Assembly (NCBI GenBank): GCA_022510565.1
Contig: JAFLTE010000008.1
Span: 50,970-114,969, forward strand
Length of the DNA: 64,000 nt
From: Lachnospiraceae bacterium
Lineage (GTDB): Bacteria; Bacillota; Clostridia; Lachnospirales; Lachnospiraceae
Reading direction: 5' to 3'
Shown here: positions 43,324 through 53,207 of the stretch, in pieces
Layout: each line of letters opens with the position of its first letter
Position numbering within the stretch: position 1 is the first letter of the stretch
Notes under the pieces: generated by a model
The model's input: the letters and a program-made list of their open reading frames with translations, nothing else
The model's database searches: none
What the model was told of the DNA's origin: nothing
Program-made: the position numbers and the translations under genes

Positions 43324-43869
43324 TTAATCCTCTTCTTTGTTGAGGGAACCTCTCTTTACGATTGTCTCCGCATATGCCACTAAAAGCAGTGTTCCAACAA
43401 CACCTGTGGTAACGATATTTGCTGCACCTGCCATAAGTCCCTGTGCGAACAATTTCTCAACAGGCTCACTATAAATCAGGATATCGAGACACGGCGCGAT
43501 GATTCCCCATGACAAAAGATGCGCAACAATCTGTGCAATGTTGAAACGAAGCAGTTTCTTGGCATCAAGTCCATCGTTAAAATTCATCGTCAACGTTCCA
43601 AGACCGATGATTAGACCTGCACAGGCAGAAGCGATAATCCAGCTCCACCACGGACCATAACTGGTCGCATCGATAAGTGTGTGTCCGATAAACCCAATCA
43701 ACAGACCTGCAATCGGTCCAAACAGCGTAGCAAATACTGCCTGAATCGCATACTGCAGACTGATGTAAGTGTTAGGAACCGGTGTAGGAATGGAAATCTT
43801 ACCCAGAACAAAGAACAGCGCGGCACCGATACCGATGGCAACCACAGTTTTTACAGATAGTTTTTTCAT
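43324..43869 (-). CDS. ECF transporter S component, UPF0397 family
   Basis: Substrate-binding membrane subunit, 181 residues with five or six helices. The start MKKLSVKTVVAIGIGAALFF and the following IPTPVPNTYISLQYAIQAVF, plus GFIGHTLIDATSYGPWWSWI, are typical of UPF0397. Some family members are annotated as riboflavin-type carriers, but the substrate is not proven and the leader is only about 66 nt, with no room for an FMN riboswitch. The A-A' and T genes follow. Confidence 0.88.
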   Translation of the reverse strand: MKKLSVKTVVAIGIGAALFFVLGKISIPTPVPNTYISLQYAIQAVFATLFGPIAGLLIGFIGHTLIDATSYGPWWSWIIASACAGLIIGLGTLTMNFNDGLDAKKLLRFNIAQIVAHLLSWGIIAPCLDILIYSEPVEKLFAQGLMAGAANIVTTGVVGTLLLVAYAETIVKRGSLNKEED

Positions 43870-43942
43870 ATGAACTCCCTCCTTAATTTATCAACCTAAT
43901 CGTAAGTCAATTATTATGTACTGCAACCAACAATACACATAC

Positions 43943-43972
43943 ATTATAGCTTGTCGGTCCACCGTATGTCAA
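43943..43972 (-). promoter_or_regulatory. Promoter of the ECF S-component gene
   Basis: Minus-strand consensus TTGACA (-35; 43967-43972), 18-nt spacer, consensus TATAAT (-10; 43943-43948). It overlaps the last codons of the YkgJ gene. A TTAAGGAGGGAG ribosome binding site precedes the ATG. Confidence 0.85.
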
Positions 43973-44490
43973 CAGACAGTGTTTCTGCACCTCATCTGAT
44001 ACTGCATATATTCTTCTTCGCATTTATCGAAGACACCGTCTCTTTCGAACTTATCATGCCAATCCGTCCAGATTGATTCGAGCATTGATTGATAAGGTTT
44101 CCAATCCGCAATCATCATTTCCTGCGTATAATGCTGCACGCATCCTCCGCCCTCTTTGCCCTCCAGCATCCTGCCGCCCTTCGGCCTGTCCTCGAACGGG
44201 AGGCTGCATCCGCTGTCAGTCAGCGCAATACACTCACCCATGGCATCCACACCGATAAATGTAAAACACTTATGCCTCATCCGCAGATAGTAAAAGGCTC
44301 GTCCTCCCAGATGAAAAGAATCTATGGCAAACTGTCCGTTCTGCAATAAGTATTCCACATCTTCCCGCGTTATCTCTCTGCTTTCCAAGGCCCGAATCAT
44401 ATCCTCCGGTTCCAGAGAACAGCCCATGGTTTTGCAGCATCGTCCTTTACACTCTGCACATATGTTATCACTTAAGAATCCTTCCGCCAT
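43969..44490 (-). CDS. YkgJ-family cysteine cluster protein
   Basis: A 173-residue soluble protein with the CxxCxGxCC-type motif NICAECKGRCCKTMGCSLEP at the start, two further cysteines in HKCFTFIGV and SGCSLPFEDRPKGGRML, and GGGCVQHYTQEMM. The pattern defines the YkgJ/Fe-S or zinc cluster family (UPF0153-like), whose function is unknown. It lies 45 nt after the PFL/DUF711 gene and has no recognisable partner. Confidence 0.85.
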   Translation of the reverse strand: MAEGFLSDNICAECKGRCCKTMGCSLEPEDMIRALESREITREDVEYLLQNGQFAIDSFHLGGRAFYYLRMRHKCFTFIGVDAMGECIALTDSGCSLPFEDRPKGGRMLEGKEGGGCVQHYTQEMMIADWKPYQSMLESIWTDWHDKFERDGVFDKCEEEYMQYQMRCRNTVC

Positions 44491-44535
44491 TATCCTCTCC
44501 TCGCAGGAACCGTATTCATATTATTCAGCGCTCTG

Positions 44536-45900
44536 TTAATTCTTGAAGCTGTGAATTGGTGCAGGAATTCTTCCCCCGCGGTTGATAAAGGCATCGCATG
44601 AGAAACTGTTGACAGGCATAATCGGTGCATAACCGAGCAAACCTCCAAACTCTACCGTCTCCCCCACTCCCTTTCCGATTACGGGAATGAGGCGTACTGC
44701 CGTTGTCTTTTGATTGACCATGCCGATTGCCATCTCGTCCGCAATAATTCCGGAGATGGTGGTCGCCTTGGTATCCCCCGGAACAGCTATCATATCAAGT
44801 CCCACAGAGCAGACACAGGTCATGGCTTCCAATTTTTCCAATGTGAGCGCTCCCGCTGTCACCGCATCAATCATTCCCTGATCTTCACTGACAGGAATAA
44901 ACGCGCCGCTTAAGCCTCCCACATAGGAAGATGCCATAACACCGCCCTTCTTCACCTGATCGTTTAACAGAGCAAGTGCCGCCGTAGTGCCGGGAGCTCC
45001 GGCATACTCCAATCCAATCTCACATAAAATCTCCGCTACCGAATCCCCTACTGCCGGTGTCGGCGCCAGAGACAAGTCTACAATACCAAAGGGCACACCC
45101 AGAATCTTGGATGCCTCTTTCGCTACAAGCTGTCCTACACGAGTCACCTTAAATGCCGTCTTCTTAATCGTTTCACACAACACTTCAAAGTTCTCACCGC
45201 GTACCTTTTCCAGTGCCGTCTTGACAACACCGGGACCACTGACACCTACATTAATAACCTTATCCGCCTCCGTCACTCCATGGAAGGCTCCCGCCATAAA
45301 CGGATTATCATCCGGTGCATTGCAGAACACTACCAGCTTGGCACATCCGAGAGAATCCGCATCCTTAGTAGCCTGAGCTGTCTGTAATATAACCTCTCCC
45401 ATGAGCTTAACCGCATCCATATTAATGCCCGTCTTGGTAGAGCCTAAATTGACTGAACTGCACACCCTCTCCGTGACGGACAATGCCTTGGGAATAGAAC
45501 GAATCAACATCTCGTCCGCTGTCGTCATTCCTTTGGACACAAGAGCGGAATATCCGCCGATAAAATTGACACCCACCTCATGAGCAACCTTGTCAAGTGT
45601 CTGAGCAATGGAGACGAAATCCTCAGGAGTCTTGCAAGCAGCACCTCCGACCAAAGCGATAGGTGTTACCGAAATTCTTTTATTGACCACCGGTATGCCG
45701 TACTCTGCGGAAATATATTCACCGGTTGACACTAAATCCTTCGCAGCCTCATATATTTTATGATAGATTTTTTCGTTGAGTAATTTTAAATCCGCGTCAA
45801 TGCAGTCTAACAGACTGATACCGAGCGTAATTGTACGCACATCCAGATTCTCTTTCTCTATCATTTCATTGGTTTCTGCTACTTCAAATATGTTAATCAT
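44536..45900 (-). CDS. PFL family protein (DUF711)
   Basis: A 454-residue protein of the DUF711 family, related in fold to glycyl-radical enzymes but lacking a radical motif; function unknown. The start [20 protein letters not shown] and [20 protein letters not shown] is the family hallmark. The ATG at 45900 has AAGGAG ten nt upstream; 19 extra residues in the longer ORF are not expected. The ACT-domain gene lies directly upstream, a conserved pairing in Firmicutes and archaea. Confidence 0.92.
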   Translation of the reverse strand: MINIFEVAETNEMIEKENLDVRTITLGISLLDCIDADLKLLNEKIYHKIYEAAKDLVSTGEYISAEYGIPVVNKRISVTPIALVGGAACKTPEDFVSIAQTLDKVAHEVGVNFIGGYSALVSKGMTTADEMLIRSIPKALSVTERVCSSVNLGSTKTGINMDAVKLMGEVILQTAQATKDADSLGCAKLVVFCNAPDDNPFMAGAFHGVTEADKVINVGVSGPGVVKTALEKVRGENFEVLCETIKKTAFKVTRVGQLVAKEASKILGVPFGIVDLSLAPTPAVGDSVAEILCEIGLEYAGAPGTTAALALLNDQVKKGGVMASSYVGGLSGAFIPVSEDQGMIDAVTAGALTLEKLEAMTCVCSVGLDMIAVPGDTKATTISGIIADEMAIGMVNQKTTAVRLIPVIGKGVGETVEFGGLLGYAPIMPVNSFSCDAFINRGGRIPAPIHSFKN

Positions 45901-45934
45901 GGTTTCTCCTTCTTCGCATACTCGCAAGCCCGCG

Positions 45935-46207
45935 CTAGATCCGGTGCATCTGGTCAAAGATTTCTTCCTTCTGGCACTTGATGATTACGCCGATGCTCTC
46001 TCCGACCTTCTCCAAATCTTTCACAATCTCACCGAAATCTTTGCTTGTCTGATTAGTGTCCACAATCATCATCATATTAAAATAGTCCTGCACGATGGTC
46101 TGTGAGATATCCAGAATATTAATTTTATTTTCTGCCAGATAAGTACATACTCTGGCGATAATGCCTACCGTATCTTTACCGACTACCGTAATAATTGTCT
46201 TTTTCAT
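45935..46207 (-). CDS. ACT domain-containing protein (UPF0237)
   Basis: A 90-residue single ACT domain: [40 protein letters not shown] and [13 protein letters not shown] are the standard elements. Such proteins usually bind amino acids. It is 34 nt upstream of the DUF711 gene and is thought to be its regulatory partner (inference from conserved pairing). Confidence 0.93.
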   Translation of the reverse strand: MKKTIITVVGKDTVGIIARVCTYLAENKINILDISQTIVQDYFNMMMIVDTNQTSKDFGEIVKDLEKVGESIGVIIKCQKEEIFDQMHRI

Positions 46208-46235
46208 ATCTTTCTCCTCTTCCGATAAGGTGTAC

Positions 46236-47033
46236 TTATATTTCTATCATCTTCGATACTTCGCTTCGCTTTGCTACATACAGCGGGAAGTCGTCACCTT
46301 TATATGGCGTATCCGACATCGTCACTTCCACCCGCACCGACTCGTAGGCAAGCTCCGGCAGATTATTCTCCTGACTCAGATGTCCGAGCATCACCGCCTG
46401 CATATTATCGTGCAACAGTCTGCTTAACAGCTTTCCTGCCGCCTCGTTGGACAGATGTCCCTTTTCTCCCAAAATTCTCTGCTTCAAATAGTACGGATAA
46501 GGACCTACCTGAAGCATATGGATATCGTGGTTTGCCTCCAAATATAATATATCCAAATTCTTTAGGCATTCCACCGTGTATTCATTGTAGCAGCCTAAGT
46601 CGGTTATGACTGCGGCTTTCTGTTTATCATGGCTGATTCGATAAGCCACCGGCTCTGCGGCATCGTGGGAAGTCCGTATCGGATAGAGGGTAACATCCTT
46701 CATCGTGAACTTTTCATCCGCCTTAATGTAATGAAAAAGTTCTTCGTCAATCTGTCCTAACGTCTGGGTCTGCCTGATTGCCGCTATAGTTCCTCCGGTA
46801 CCGTAAATCGGAATTCCGTATTTTCTCGCAAGAACGCCCAGCCCGCTAATGTGATCCGCATGCTCATGGGTGACGAAAATACCGTCTATCTCCGATAGTT
46901 TTAGACCAAGTTCTGCAACTCCCGCCTCAATCCGTTTACCGCTGATGCCCGCATCAATGAGAAGATGGGTGGCATCGGAACCTACATAAACGCAATTTCC
47001 ACTGCTGCCGCTTGCTATGCTGCATAATCTCAT
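46236..47033 (-). CDS. WalJ/YycJ-type MBL-fold metallohydrolase
   Basis: A metallo-beta-lactamase-fold hydrolase of about 265 residues. It opens MRLCSIASGSSGNCVYVGSD, typical of YycJ/WalJ, and has the metal motif VTHEHADHISGL with further ligands in EANHDIHML and LGHLSQENN. Family members are nucleases linked to the WalRK cell-wall regulon and mismatch repair. No walRK genes are adjacent. The internal ATG at 47033 is chosen for its fit with the family start; the upstream extension is atypical. Confidence 0.9.
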   Translation of the reverse strand: MRLCSIASGSSGNCVYVGSDATHLLIDAGISGKRIEAGVAELGLKLSEIDGIFVTHEHADHISGLGVLARKYGIPIYGTGGTIAAIRQTQTLGQIDEELFHYIKADEKFTMKDVTLYPIRTSHDAAEPVAYRISHDKQKAAVITDLGCYNEYTVECLKNLDILYLEANHDIHMLQVGPYPYYLKQRILGEKGHLSNEAAGKLLSRLLHDNMQAVMLGHLSQENNLPELAYESVRVEVTMSDTPYKGDDFPLYVAKRSEVSKMIEI

Positions 47034-47076
47034 AATTGTTTTCTTTTCTTTCTGTATAATGCATTGACTATAAAGG

Positions 47077-49419
47077 TCAATGTTTCCAGTAGATTTCAAT
47101 CACGGCACCGCCGTGGATTGTCTCCATATACTGTGCATCCCTGCCGTCGATCCTTGTCACGATTCCGCTGCCCTGCGGCTTGGACAAATCAAAGTCAATA
47201 TGTTCAAACACATCCACGAACACATACTCTTTTTTGCCGGACAGACACACCTGCTCCCCGTTCACCGTTACGTAGATACCGTTCTCAACCGGGCTATGAT
47301 TGACATCGCCCGCTGTGTCTTCGCCTTGTGCCTCTTCCGACTTCATGTCAGACTCATCTACCGCTGCGCTATCATTTACTGTTTCATTCGTATCCACCGC
47401 CGTGTCTTCGCTATGTACCGCATTCTCCGACTCCGTATTGTCCGGCTTCTGCTCTACGTGGGCACTGTCTGCCTGTCCATGCTCTACGTCGACACCTTCC
47501 GCCTGCCCATGCTCTGTATCGTCAGAAACGACGGTCTGCTCCGCAGCTTCATGAGCCACCTCCGGCTCAGGCTCACTATGATAGTAACTTCCGTCGTCCT
47601 CCGGCAGATTCTCAAAAGTATCCGCCATCGCATTGGCATACTTTTCAAGATCAAATTGGAGCTCATCCATCGTCCATATTACGGAAAAGTTCTCATAAAC
47701 TTTCGTGTCCATATCCGCCAATTTATTATTTACATAGATGTTCATTTCCTGATTGATAATCACATCCATAAATTCCGCAATCTGCCGAACTGTATAATAA
47801 TTTAATATCTCAATGGAATCATTTTCCTTAATGCCGTAATATCCGGACTGCAATTCGCCGTTTACACTTGCGAACTTGGGCAAATCAACCTTCTTGTCAT
47901 TGACCTCCACTCGCATGGTGGCACCATACTCCGGAAGCTGATTGATGTCTAGCTGCGCCGCCTCTCCCGCCGTTGACTCCTTCACTCTGATTTGATCGTT
48001 GGCATGAATCGGTGTATAGATGTCCGCCTCGTTTCCGTTGACGGTAATCACCGCTGCCTCTCCCAGTGCTCCTCTAGTAATTCGCGGTTTGCCGTTAACC
48101 ACATAGTTGAGCTCCTTGCCCCGCTTCGGAAAAAGTCCGTCATTGGCGAATTCCGCCTGCATTGCAGCATCCACTACCGCAACTTTGTTATTATCATAAA
48201 TTTTGATCCTCTGGTCATTAAAATACACGAAAATAAAATTGTTGCTCTGCTCGTAGAAACTCAAACAGATTCCGATCGGAGTTACCATCAGAGAATCTCT
48301 CTTGGCATCCGTCTCCAAAAACTCAATATTCTGCATGACTTCCTCGCCACGAACAGCAACCCTTTCCTTCTGGATACCGAGCTTATCGGCCAAAGCATCG
48401 GTGTACCCCGGCAGCATACCGCCTCCGCCTACAACAAAGACCGCGCTGACCGGCTTGTCCCCGTTTAATTCACATATCTTGTCAGCTACCTGACTCGTCA
48501 TATCGGAAATCACATCGGCAGTTATTTCTTTTATCTCCGATGCTGAGATTGTCTGAGATAATCCCATAATGTCCTTATATTCGATTTTATCTTTAACACC
48601 GGTTTCTCTCTTAATCTGCTCCGCCGTAGCAAAATCCACCAGACAATGCCTAGCCACCACTTCCGTCAGACTGTCTCCCGCTATGGGAATCATACCATAG
48701 GCAATAATGCTTCCGTCTTTGGTTACGGAGATATCCGAGGTTCCCGCACCTACATCGACCAAAGCAATATTCAGCATACGGTACATCTCGGGAATCGCCA
48801 CTTGAATCGCCGCGATGGGCTCCAGCGTCAGATTCACCACTTCCAATCCTGCTTCGCCTACCGCTTTGTACAAACCGTCCACCACATCTTCCGGCAGAAA
48901 AGTCGCAATAATATCCGCACCGATGGTTTTTGCCTTATGTCCCTCCAAATTACCTATCGTGTAACCGTTCATATAATAGCGTACTACCGAATAGCCTACG
49001 CAGTAGAATTTCATATCCGTATCGTTATTCTCCAGAAATTCCTCGTAAGCCCTCTCAACGCCCATGGAATCTATCGCATAGATATCTTCCCCGTTTACTT
49101 CCCTGTCACCGTCATGCTCCGTATCCACCCTGACAGTGACCGTCCGAAGTACACGTCCCGCGGCTGCGATACACACATCCTTAAGAGGTCTTCCGATGCG
49201 CGCTTCCAGCTCATTCTTCACTTCGTTTATGGTTTCACCCACTTTATAAATATCGTGAATCTGACCGTCCAGCATAGAACGTGTAGCATGTTCTCTGATA
49301 CTCTGGGTAACCACATAAAATTTTTCGCCCACACGATATCCCACCGTGCCGACAATACTTCTTGTTCCGATATCTAATCCAAATACTAATTGTCCCGGAA
49401 ATTTCATTGCTTCTGACAC
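47077..49419 (-). CDS. Large FtsA-like actin-fold protein with C-terminal extension
   Basis: A 780-residue protein. Residues about 10-395 match the FtsA/PilM actin fold: VFGLDIGTRSIVGTVGY (phosphate 1), NIALVDVGAGTSDISVTKDG (phosphate 2) and FVVGGGGMLPGYTDALADKL (adenosine). The SHS2-type 1C insertion is in 85-165. Two or three small beta domains follow (about 395-615), then an acidic low-complexity linker (about 620-720, with near-repeats of VEHGQAD), then a final 60-residue beta domain. True FtsA is about 400-450 residues and ends with an amphipathic membrane helix, not seen here. It is probably a Clostridia-specific division or wall-synthesis protein. It overlaps the end of coaE. Confidence 0.8.
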   Translation of the reverse strand: MSEAMKFPGQLVFGLDIGTRSIVGTVGYRVGEKFYVVTQSIREHATRSMLDGQIHDIYKVGETINEVKNELEARIGRPLKDVCIAAAGRVLRTVTVRVDTEHDGDREVNGEDIYAIDSMGVERAYEEFLENNDTDMKFYCVGYSVVRYYMNGYTIGNLEGHKAKTIGADIIATFLPEDVVDGLYKAVGEAGLEVVNLTLEPIAAIQVAIPEMYRMLNIALVDVGAGTSDISVTKDGSIIAYGMIPIAGDSLTEVVARHCLVDFATAEQIKRETGVKDKIEYKDIMGLSQTISASEIKEITADVISDMTSQVADKICELNGDKPVSAVFVVGGGGMLPGYTDALADKLGIQKERVAVRGEEVMQNIEFLETDAKRDSLMVTPIGICLSFYEQSNNFIFVYFNDQRIKIYDNNKVAVVDAAMQAEFANDGLFPKRGKELNYVVNGKPRITRGALGEAAVITVNGNEADIYTPIHANDQIRVKESTAGEAAQLDINQLPEYGATMRVEVNDKKVDLPKFASVNGELQSGYYGIKENDSIEILNYYTVRQIAEFMDVIINQEMNIYVNNKLADMDTKVYENFSVIWTMDELQFDLEKYANAMADTFENLPEDDGSYYHSEPEPEVAHEAAEQTVVSDDTEHGQAEGVDVEHGQADSAHVEQKPDNTESENAVHSEDTAVDTNETVNDSAAVDESDMKSEEAQGEDTAGDVNHSPVENGIYVTVNGEQVCLSGKKEYVFVDVFEHIDFDLSKPQGSGIVTRIDGRDAQYMETIHGGAVIEIYWKH

Positions 49420-50012
49420 AACTCTTCCCCCAATTTCATATCAATCTGTCTGTAGGCATCTGTAAGTGCCTTACTGTTATCAATTACCACGGAGCAATGT
49501 CCGCTAAACTCCTCCTTGGACAGCTGCCCCCGCATTATATTGTCTATCTTTTCGTCTGTGTATCCTCTGGATGTTCTCAGCCTGTCTCTTCGCACATCAT
49601 CGTCTGTATGGATGTACCACATCTCATCCACGATGCTGCCGTACCCGTCCTCGATTAACAGTGCCGCTTCAATAAACAGATAGTCATATCTGCCGGCCTT
49701 TCTCTCCTCGTCGATTGCAGTTGTAATATATGCTTTTACCGCAGGATGGACAATTTCATTTACCTGTTTAAGCAGCGCCTGATCTGCAAAAATCCGGGCT
49801 GCCATCTTGCCCTTATCGATTTCGCTGTTCTCAGCCAGTATTTCATTGCCGAGGAGCTCCACAATCCTATCATAGCACACATTACCTTGTCTCTCCAATT
49901 CGTGCGCCACCTTGTCCGCCATAATAATACGACAGTTGGTATGCTCCTTCAAGTAACTGAGTATTTCCGACTTACCCGCGCCCACACCGCCGGTGATTCC
50001 TATGACTTTCAT
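49404..50012 (-). CDS. coaE: Dephospho-CoA kinase
   Basis: Last enzyme of coenzyme A synthesis, 202 residues. P-loop GITGGVGAGKSEIL at the N-terminus, then IIMADKVAHELERQG and YLFIEAALLIEDGYGSIVDE, typical of CoaE, with the RDRLRTSRGYTDEKI region. It starts nine nt after polA, a common arrangement, and its end overlaps the FtsA-like gene by 16 nt. Confidence 0.96.
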   Translation of the reverse strand: MKVIGITGGVGAGKSEILSYLKEHTNCRIIMADKVAHELERQGNVCYDRIVELLGNEILAENSEIDKGKMAARIFADQALLKQVNEIVHPAVKAYITTAIDEERKAGRYDYLFIEAALLIEDGYGSIVDEMWYIHTDDDVRRDRLRTSRGYTDEKIDNIMRGQLSKEEFSGHCSVVIDNSKALTDAYRQIDMKLGEELCQKQ

Positions 50013-50020
50013 TCTGTCAC

Positions 50021-52735
50021 CTACTTTGCCTCATACCAGTCATGTCCGGTATGTAGGTCTATTTCCAATTTCACCGCCAATTCAGCCGCATTCTGCATCT
50101 CCTGCGACAGAACGGATCGCACTTGTTCTTCCTCATCCGTATATGTTTCTATCAACAGTTCATCGTGCACCTGCAGGATCAGCCTTGACTTAAGACCTTC
50201 CGCATGAAGTCGCTCCCAAACCCGTATCATGGCAATCTTCATAATATCCGCTGCCGTTCCCTGAATGGGAGAATTCATGGCAACTCGTTCACCGAAAGAG
50301 CGCTGCATGAAATTACCTGAAGACAGTTCCGGAATCGGTCGTCTGCGACCGTACATAGTAGTCACATAGCCATCCTTCTTCGCATTCTCCACCATCGTGT
50401 CCAGGAATTTTTTAACTTCCGGATAAGTCTTAAAATACTGCTCTATATATTCCGCCGCTTCCTTCTTGGAAATACTTAAATCCTGGCTCAAACCAAAAGA
50501 GCTGATGCCGTAAACAATACCGAAATTGACTGCCTTGGCATTGCGCCTCTGCAGGTCTGTCACCTCCTCAAAAGGAGTGTGAAAAACTTTAGATGCAGTA
50601 ATTCGATGAATGTCCTCATCCATCTTGTACGCCTCAATCAACTGCTTGTCACCGGACATATGGGCAAGCACTCTAAGCTCTATCTGAGAGTAGTCGGCAT
50701 CCATAAACAGACAGCCTTCCATCGGTACAAATACTTTACGGATTCTCCTGCCCAGCTCCATACGCATGGGAATATTCTGCAAGTTCGGCTCCGTGGAGCT
50801 GATTCGCCCGGTAGCGGTAATCGTCTGATTGAAAGTGGAATGAATTCTTCCACCCTCGTCAATATATGCCGCCAGACCGTCTGCGTAAGTTGATTTTAAC
50901 TTCGCTAATCCTCTGTACTCTAAGATGTCCGATACGATCGGATAGTCCGGTGCGAGTTTCTCCAACACATCCGCTGCAGTAGAATAGCCGGTCTTGGTTT
51001 TCTTGCCGCCCCGGATGCCCATCTTATCAAAAAGCACTTCCCCGAGCTGCTTCGGTGAGTTGATATTAAACTCACATCCCGCCTGCCTGTAGATAGACTG
51101 CTCCAGTTCCTCGATTCTTCCGACCAAAGCCTCTCCATATGCCTTCAGCTCGTCCGGCTTAACCAGAACACCGTACTGCTCCATATCATAGAGTACTTTC
51201 GTCAGAGGCATCTCGATCTCGTACATCAGGTCATACATTCCCTGCTCTTTCAGCCTGTCGCGCAGAAGATGTGCCGCTGTCAGACAAACATATGCGTTAA
51301 AGCAGGCATATTCCACGATATCCTGCGGATTTGCCTCATAAGTATCGGCAAAAGATGCTTTCCCGCATACCTGACTTTTGTTAGGTATGGTAAGCCCTAA
51401 ATATTCATTGGCAATATCTTCAGCTTCGTAATCGTTTTTAAGAGGATTTAAGAGATACGCCGCAATCAGAATATCAAAATACTTCTTTTGCGCGTAAGGT
51501 GCCATTACGTCCGTTTTCCCGCTCTTTTCATCCCGCTTTCTCTCAATTCTGCCGTATATGTTTTTTATATCAAAAACACTGATTTTACAAGAATCACTCT
51601 CGACAAGTCCCGCAATTTTATCCGTAAGGTATGACGCAGTCACCAGTCCCTGACAAGGAATATAGCGGATCTTCTCCTTATCTACGGCCACTGCCACAGC
51701 CATAAAATCATCCGTTGCGCCACCGTCTGAGAGAACAGAAAGACCAATCTCGAAATCTTCTTTACTCTGCTTACATAGTGTCAGACAATCCGCAAAAAAC
51801 GCCTCCACATCGGCAAACTCAGTAATCTCATCAAAATATTCCGTCTGCGGATTGGTTACCGTCACTTCTTTCTCAAATCGCGAGAGTAAATTCTTAAATT
51901 CCAACTGTTTACACAGCACGTACGCCTCTTCCGTGTAGAAATTTCCAACCCGGGCATCTTCAAAACGAAAATCAAACTTTCCGTTCGTGTTAATGGTCGC
52001 AAGAACTTTACTTAAGTCGGCTAATTCTTTATTCTGAATCAAAGATTCCTTGATCGCCTTCTTGCTGATTTCTTCAACATGAGCATAAATATTCTCCAGA
52101 GAGCCGAACTGCACCATCAACTCCGTGGCCGTCTTCTCCCCCACCTTGGGCACTCCGGGGATATTATCCGCCGTATCTCCCATCAGCGCTTTCAAATCAA
52201 TGAACTGCGTTGGGTTAACCTGATATTTCGCCTCTACATCCTTAGCGTAGTAGTCCTCAATCTCCGTTCTTCCACCCTTTGTTTTCGGGATCCTAATTTT
52301 AATGTGTTCAGTGGCGATCTGCAAAAGGTCCCTATCACCCGATACGAGCGCCACTTCCATGCCTTCCCTCTCGCCCCGTTTTGCAATCGTTCCCAATATA
52401 TCGTCTGCCTCGAGCCCGGCCTTTTCCATAATACAGATTCCCATAGCCTGAAGCATCTGCTTCATCACCGGCACCTGCTCACGCAATTCCTGTGGCATAG
52501 GCTTTCTCGTCCCTTTATAATCCGAGTAAATCTCATGCCGAAACGTGGGGGCATGCACATCGAAAGCCACCGTCAGATAGTCCGGTTTCTCTTCCTCCAG
52601 AATCTTGAACATGATATTGAGAAAACCATACACCGCATTGGTGTGAAGCCCCTGCCCGTTCGTCAAATCCGGAACCCCATAAAAGGCTCTGTTTAATATG
52701 CTGTGTCCATCTATCAATACAAGCTTTTTGCCCAT
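50021..52735 (-). CDS. polA: DNA polymerase I
   Basis: Repair and Okazaki-fragment polymerase, 904 residues. The N-terminal 5' nuclease domain (1-290) shows LIDGHSILNRAFYGVPDLTN and LVSGDRDLLQIATEHIKI. The middle 3'-5' exonuclease-like domain (about 300-490) lacks the DxE pair (DFEIGLSVLSDGGATD), so proofreading is expected to be absent, as in Bacillus. The polymerase domain has FMDADYSQIELRVLAHMSGD, RRNAKAVNFGIVYGISSFGL and ILQVHDELLIET. It is followed by coaE. Confidence 0.97.
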   Translation of the reverse strand: MGKKLVLIDGHSILNRAFYGVPDLTNGQGLHTNAVYGFLNIMFKILEEEKPDYLTVAFDVHAPTFRHEIYSDYKGTRKPMPQELREQVPVMKQMLQAMGICIMEKAGLEADDILGTIAKRGEREGMEVALVSGDRDLLQIATEHIKIRIPKTKGGRTEIEDYYAKDVEAKYQVNPTQFIDLKALMGDTADNIPGVPKVGEKTATELMVQFGSLENIYAHVEEISKKAIKESLIQNKELADLSKVLATINTNGKFDFRFEDARVGNFYTEEAYVLCKQLEFKNLLSRFEKEVTVTNPQTEYFDEITEFADVEAFFADCLTLCKQSKEDFEIGLSVLSDGGATDDFMAVAVAVDKEKIRYIPCQGLVTASYLTDKIAGLVESDSCKISVFDIKNIYGRIERKRDEKSGKTDVMAPYAQKKYFDILIAAYLLNPLKNDYEAEDIANEYLGLTIPNKSQVCGKASFADTYEANPQDIVEYACFNAYVCLTAAHLLRDRLKEQGMYDLMYEIEMPLTKVLYDMEQYGVLVKPDELKAYGEALVGRIEELEQSIYRQAGCEFNINSPKQLGEVLFDKMGIRGGKKTKTGYSTAADVLEKLAPDYPIVSDILEYRGLAKLKSTYADGLAAYIDEGGRIHSTFNQTITATGRISSTEPNLQNIPMRMELGRRIRKVFVPMEGCLFMDADYSQIELRVLAHMSGDKQLIEAYKMDEDIHRITASKVFHTPFEEVTDLQRRNAKAVNFGIVYGISSFGLSQDLSISKKEAAEYIEQYFKTYPEVKKFLDTMVENAKKDGYVTTMYGRRRPIPELSSGNFMQRSFGERVAMNSPIQGTAADIMKIAMIRVWERLHAEGLKSRLILQVHDELLIETYTDEEEQVRSVLSQEMQNAAELAVKLEIDLHTGHDWYEAK

Positions 52736-52751
52736 GTAACTCCATGCCTTT

Positions 52752-53078
52752 CTAAATCATACGAAATACAACAAACAGCGCAGCGACAATTGCAACCGCC
52801 ACCGCCGCCTCCAGACACACCAGTATATTCCACAGCGTCCGATGAATGCTGATACGGTGCTGTGCATCTTCCAACTTCATAACAAGTTCTTTCTGCAGAT
52901 TAAAATTATTTCCTTCCTCAAGACGCTCAAGTCCTTCCGCGACAAGAAACTGAATCGACAACTCTTCCTTGCACTCCGGACAAGTCTCTATGTGTTCTAC
53001 AAACTCTTCCAGCTTGCTGCCGTCCAATTCATCCTGAAGGAAATAAGGTATTTTTTTCTCTGTGCTTTTACAGTTCAT
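52752..53078 (-). CDS. Anti-sigma-factor-like zinc-finger membrane protein
   Basis: A 108-residue protein with an N-terminal zf-HC2-like domain (CKSTEKKIPYFLQDELDGSK then FVEHIETCPECKEEL, giving an HxxxCxxC site with an upstream Cys3) and one C-terminal transmembrane helix (about 85-105). This is the layout of membrane-bound anti-sigma factors, but no ECF sigma gene lies beside it. It sits 16 nt upstream of polA. Its promoter carries a palindrome in the spacer. Confidence 0.75.
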   Translation of the reverse strand: MNCKSTEKKIPYFLQDELDGSKLEEFVEHIETCPECKEELSIQFLVAEGLERLEEGNNFNLQKELVMKLEDAQHRISIHRTLWNILVCLEAAVAVAIVAALFVVFRMI

Positions 53079-53131
53079 ACCTCGTCACTTCTTTCCATGG
53101 AGCATAACCGCTATGCGCCCATACAGATTTT

Positions 53132-53159
53132 ATTATATACCAAGTCGGTATCTTTTGAA
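53132..53159 (-). promoter_or_regulatory. Promoter of the zf-HC2/polA run with a palindrome in the spacer
   Basis: Minus-strand TTCAAA (-35; 53154-53159), 16-nt spacer, consensus TATAAT (-10; 53132-53137). An inverted repeat ATACC-AAGTC-GGTAT (53137-53151) fills the spacer, as operators often do. Confidence 0.55.
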
Positions 53160-53207
53160 AAGACTCAGACGCAAAAAAGTCACTCTGTTAAATATCGCTC
53201 AGGAACA

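Noticed and set aside
43870..43942. Leader of the ECF S gene considered as a vitamin riboswitch
   Set aside because: Only about 66 nt lie between the promoter and the ATG, too short for an FMN, TPP or cobalamin riboswitch, and no conserved element is seen.
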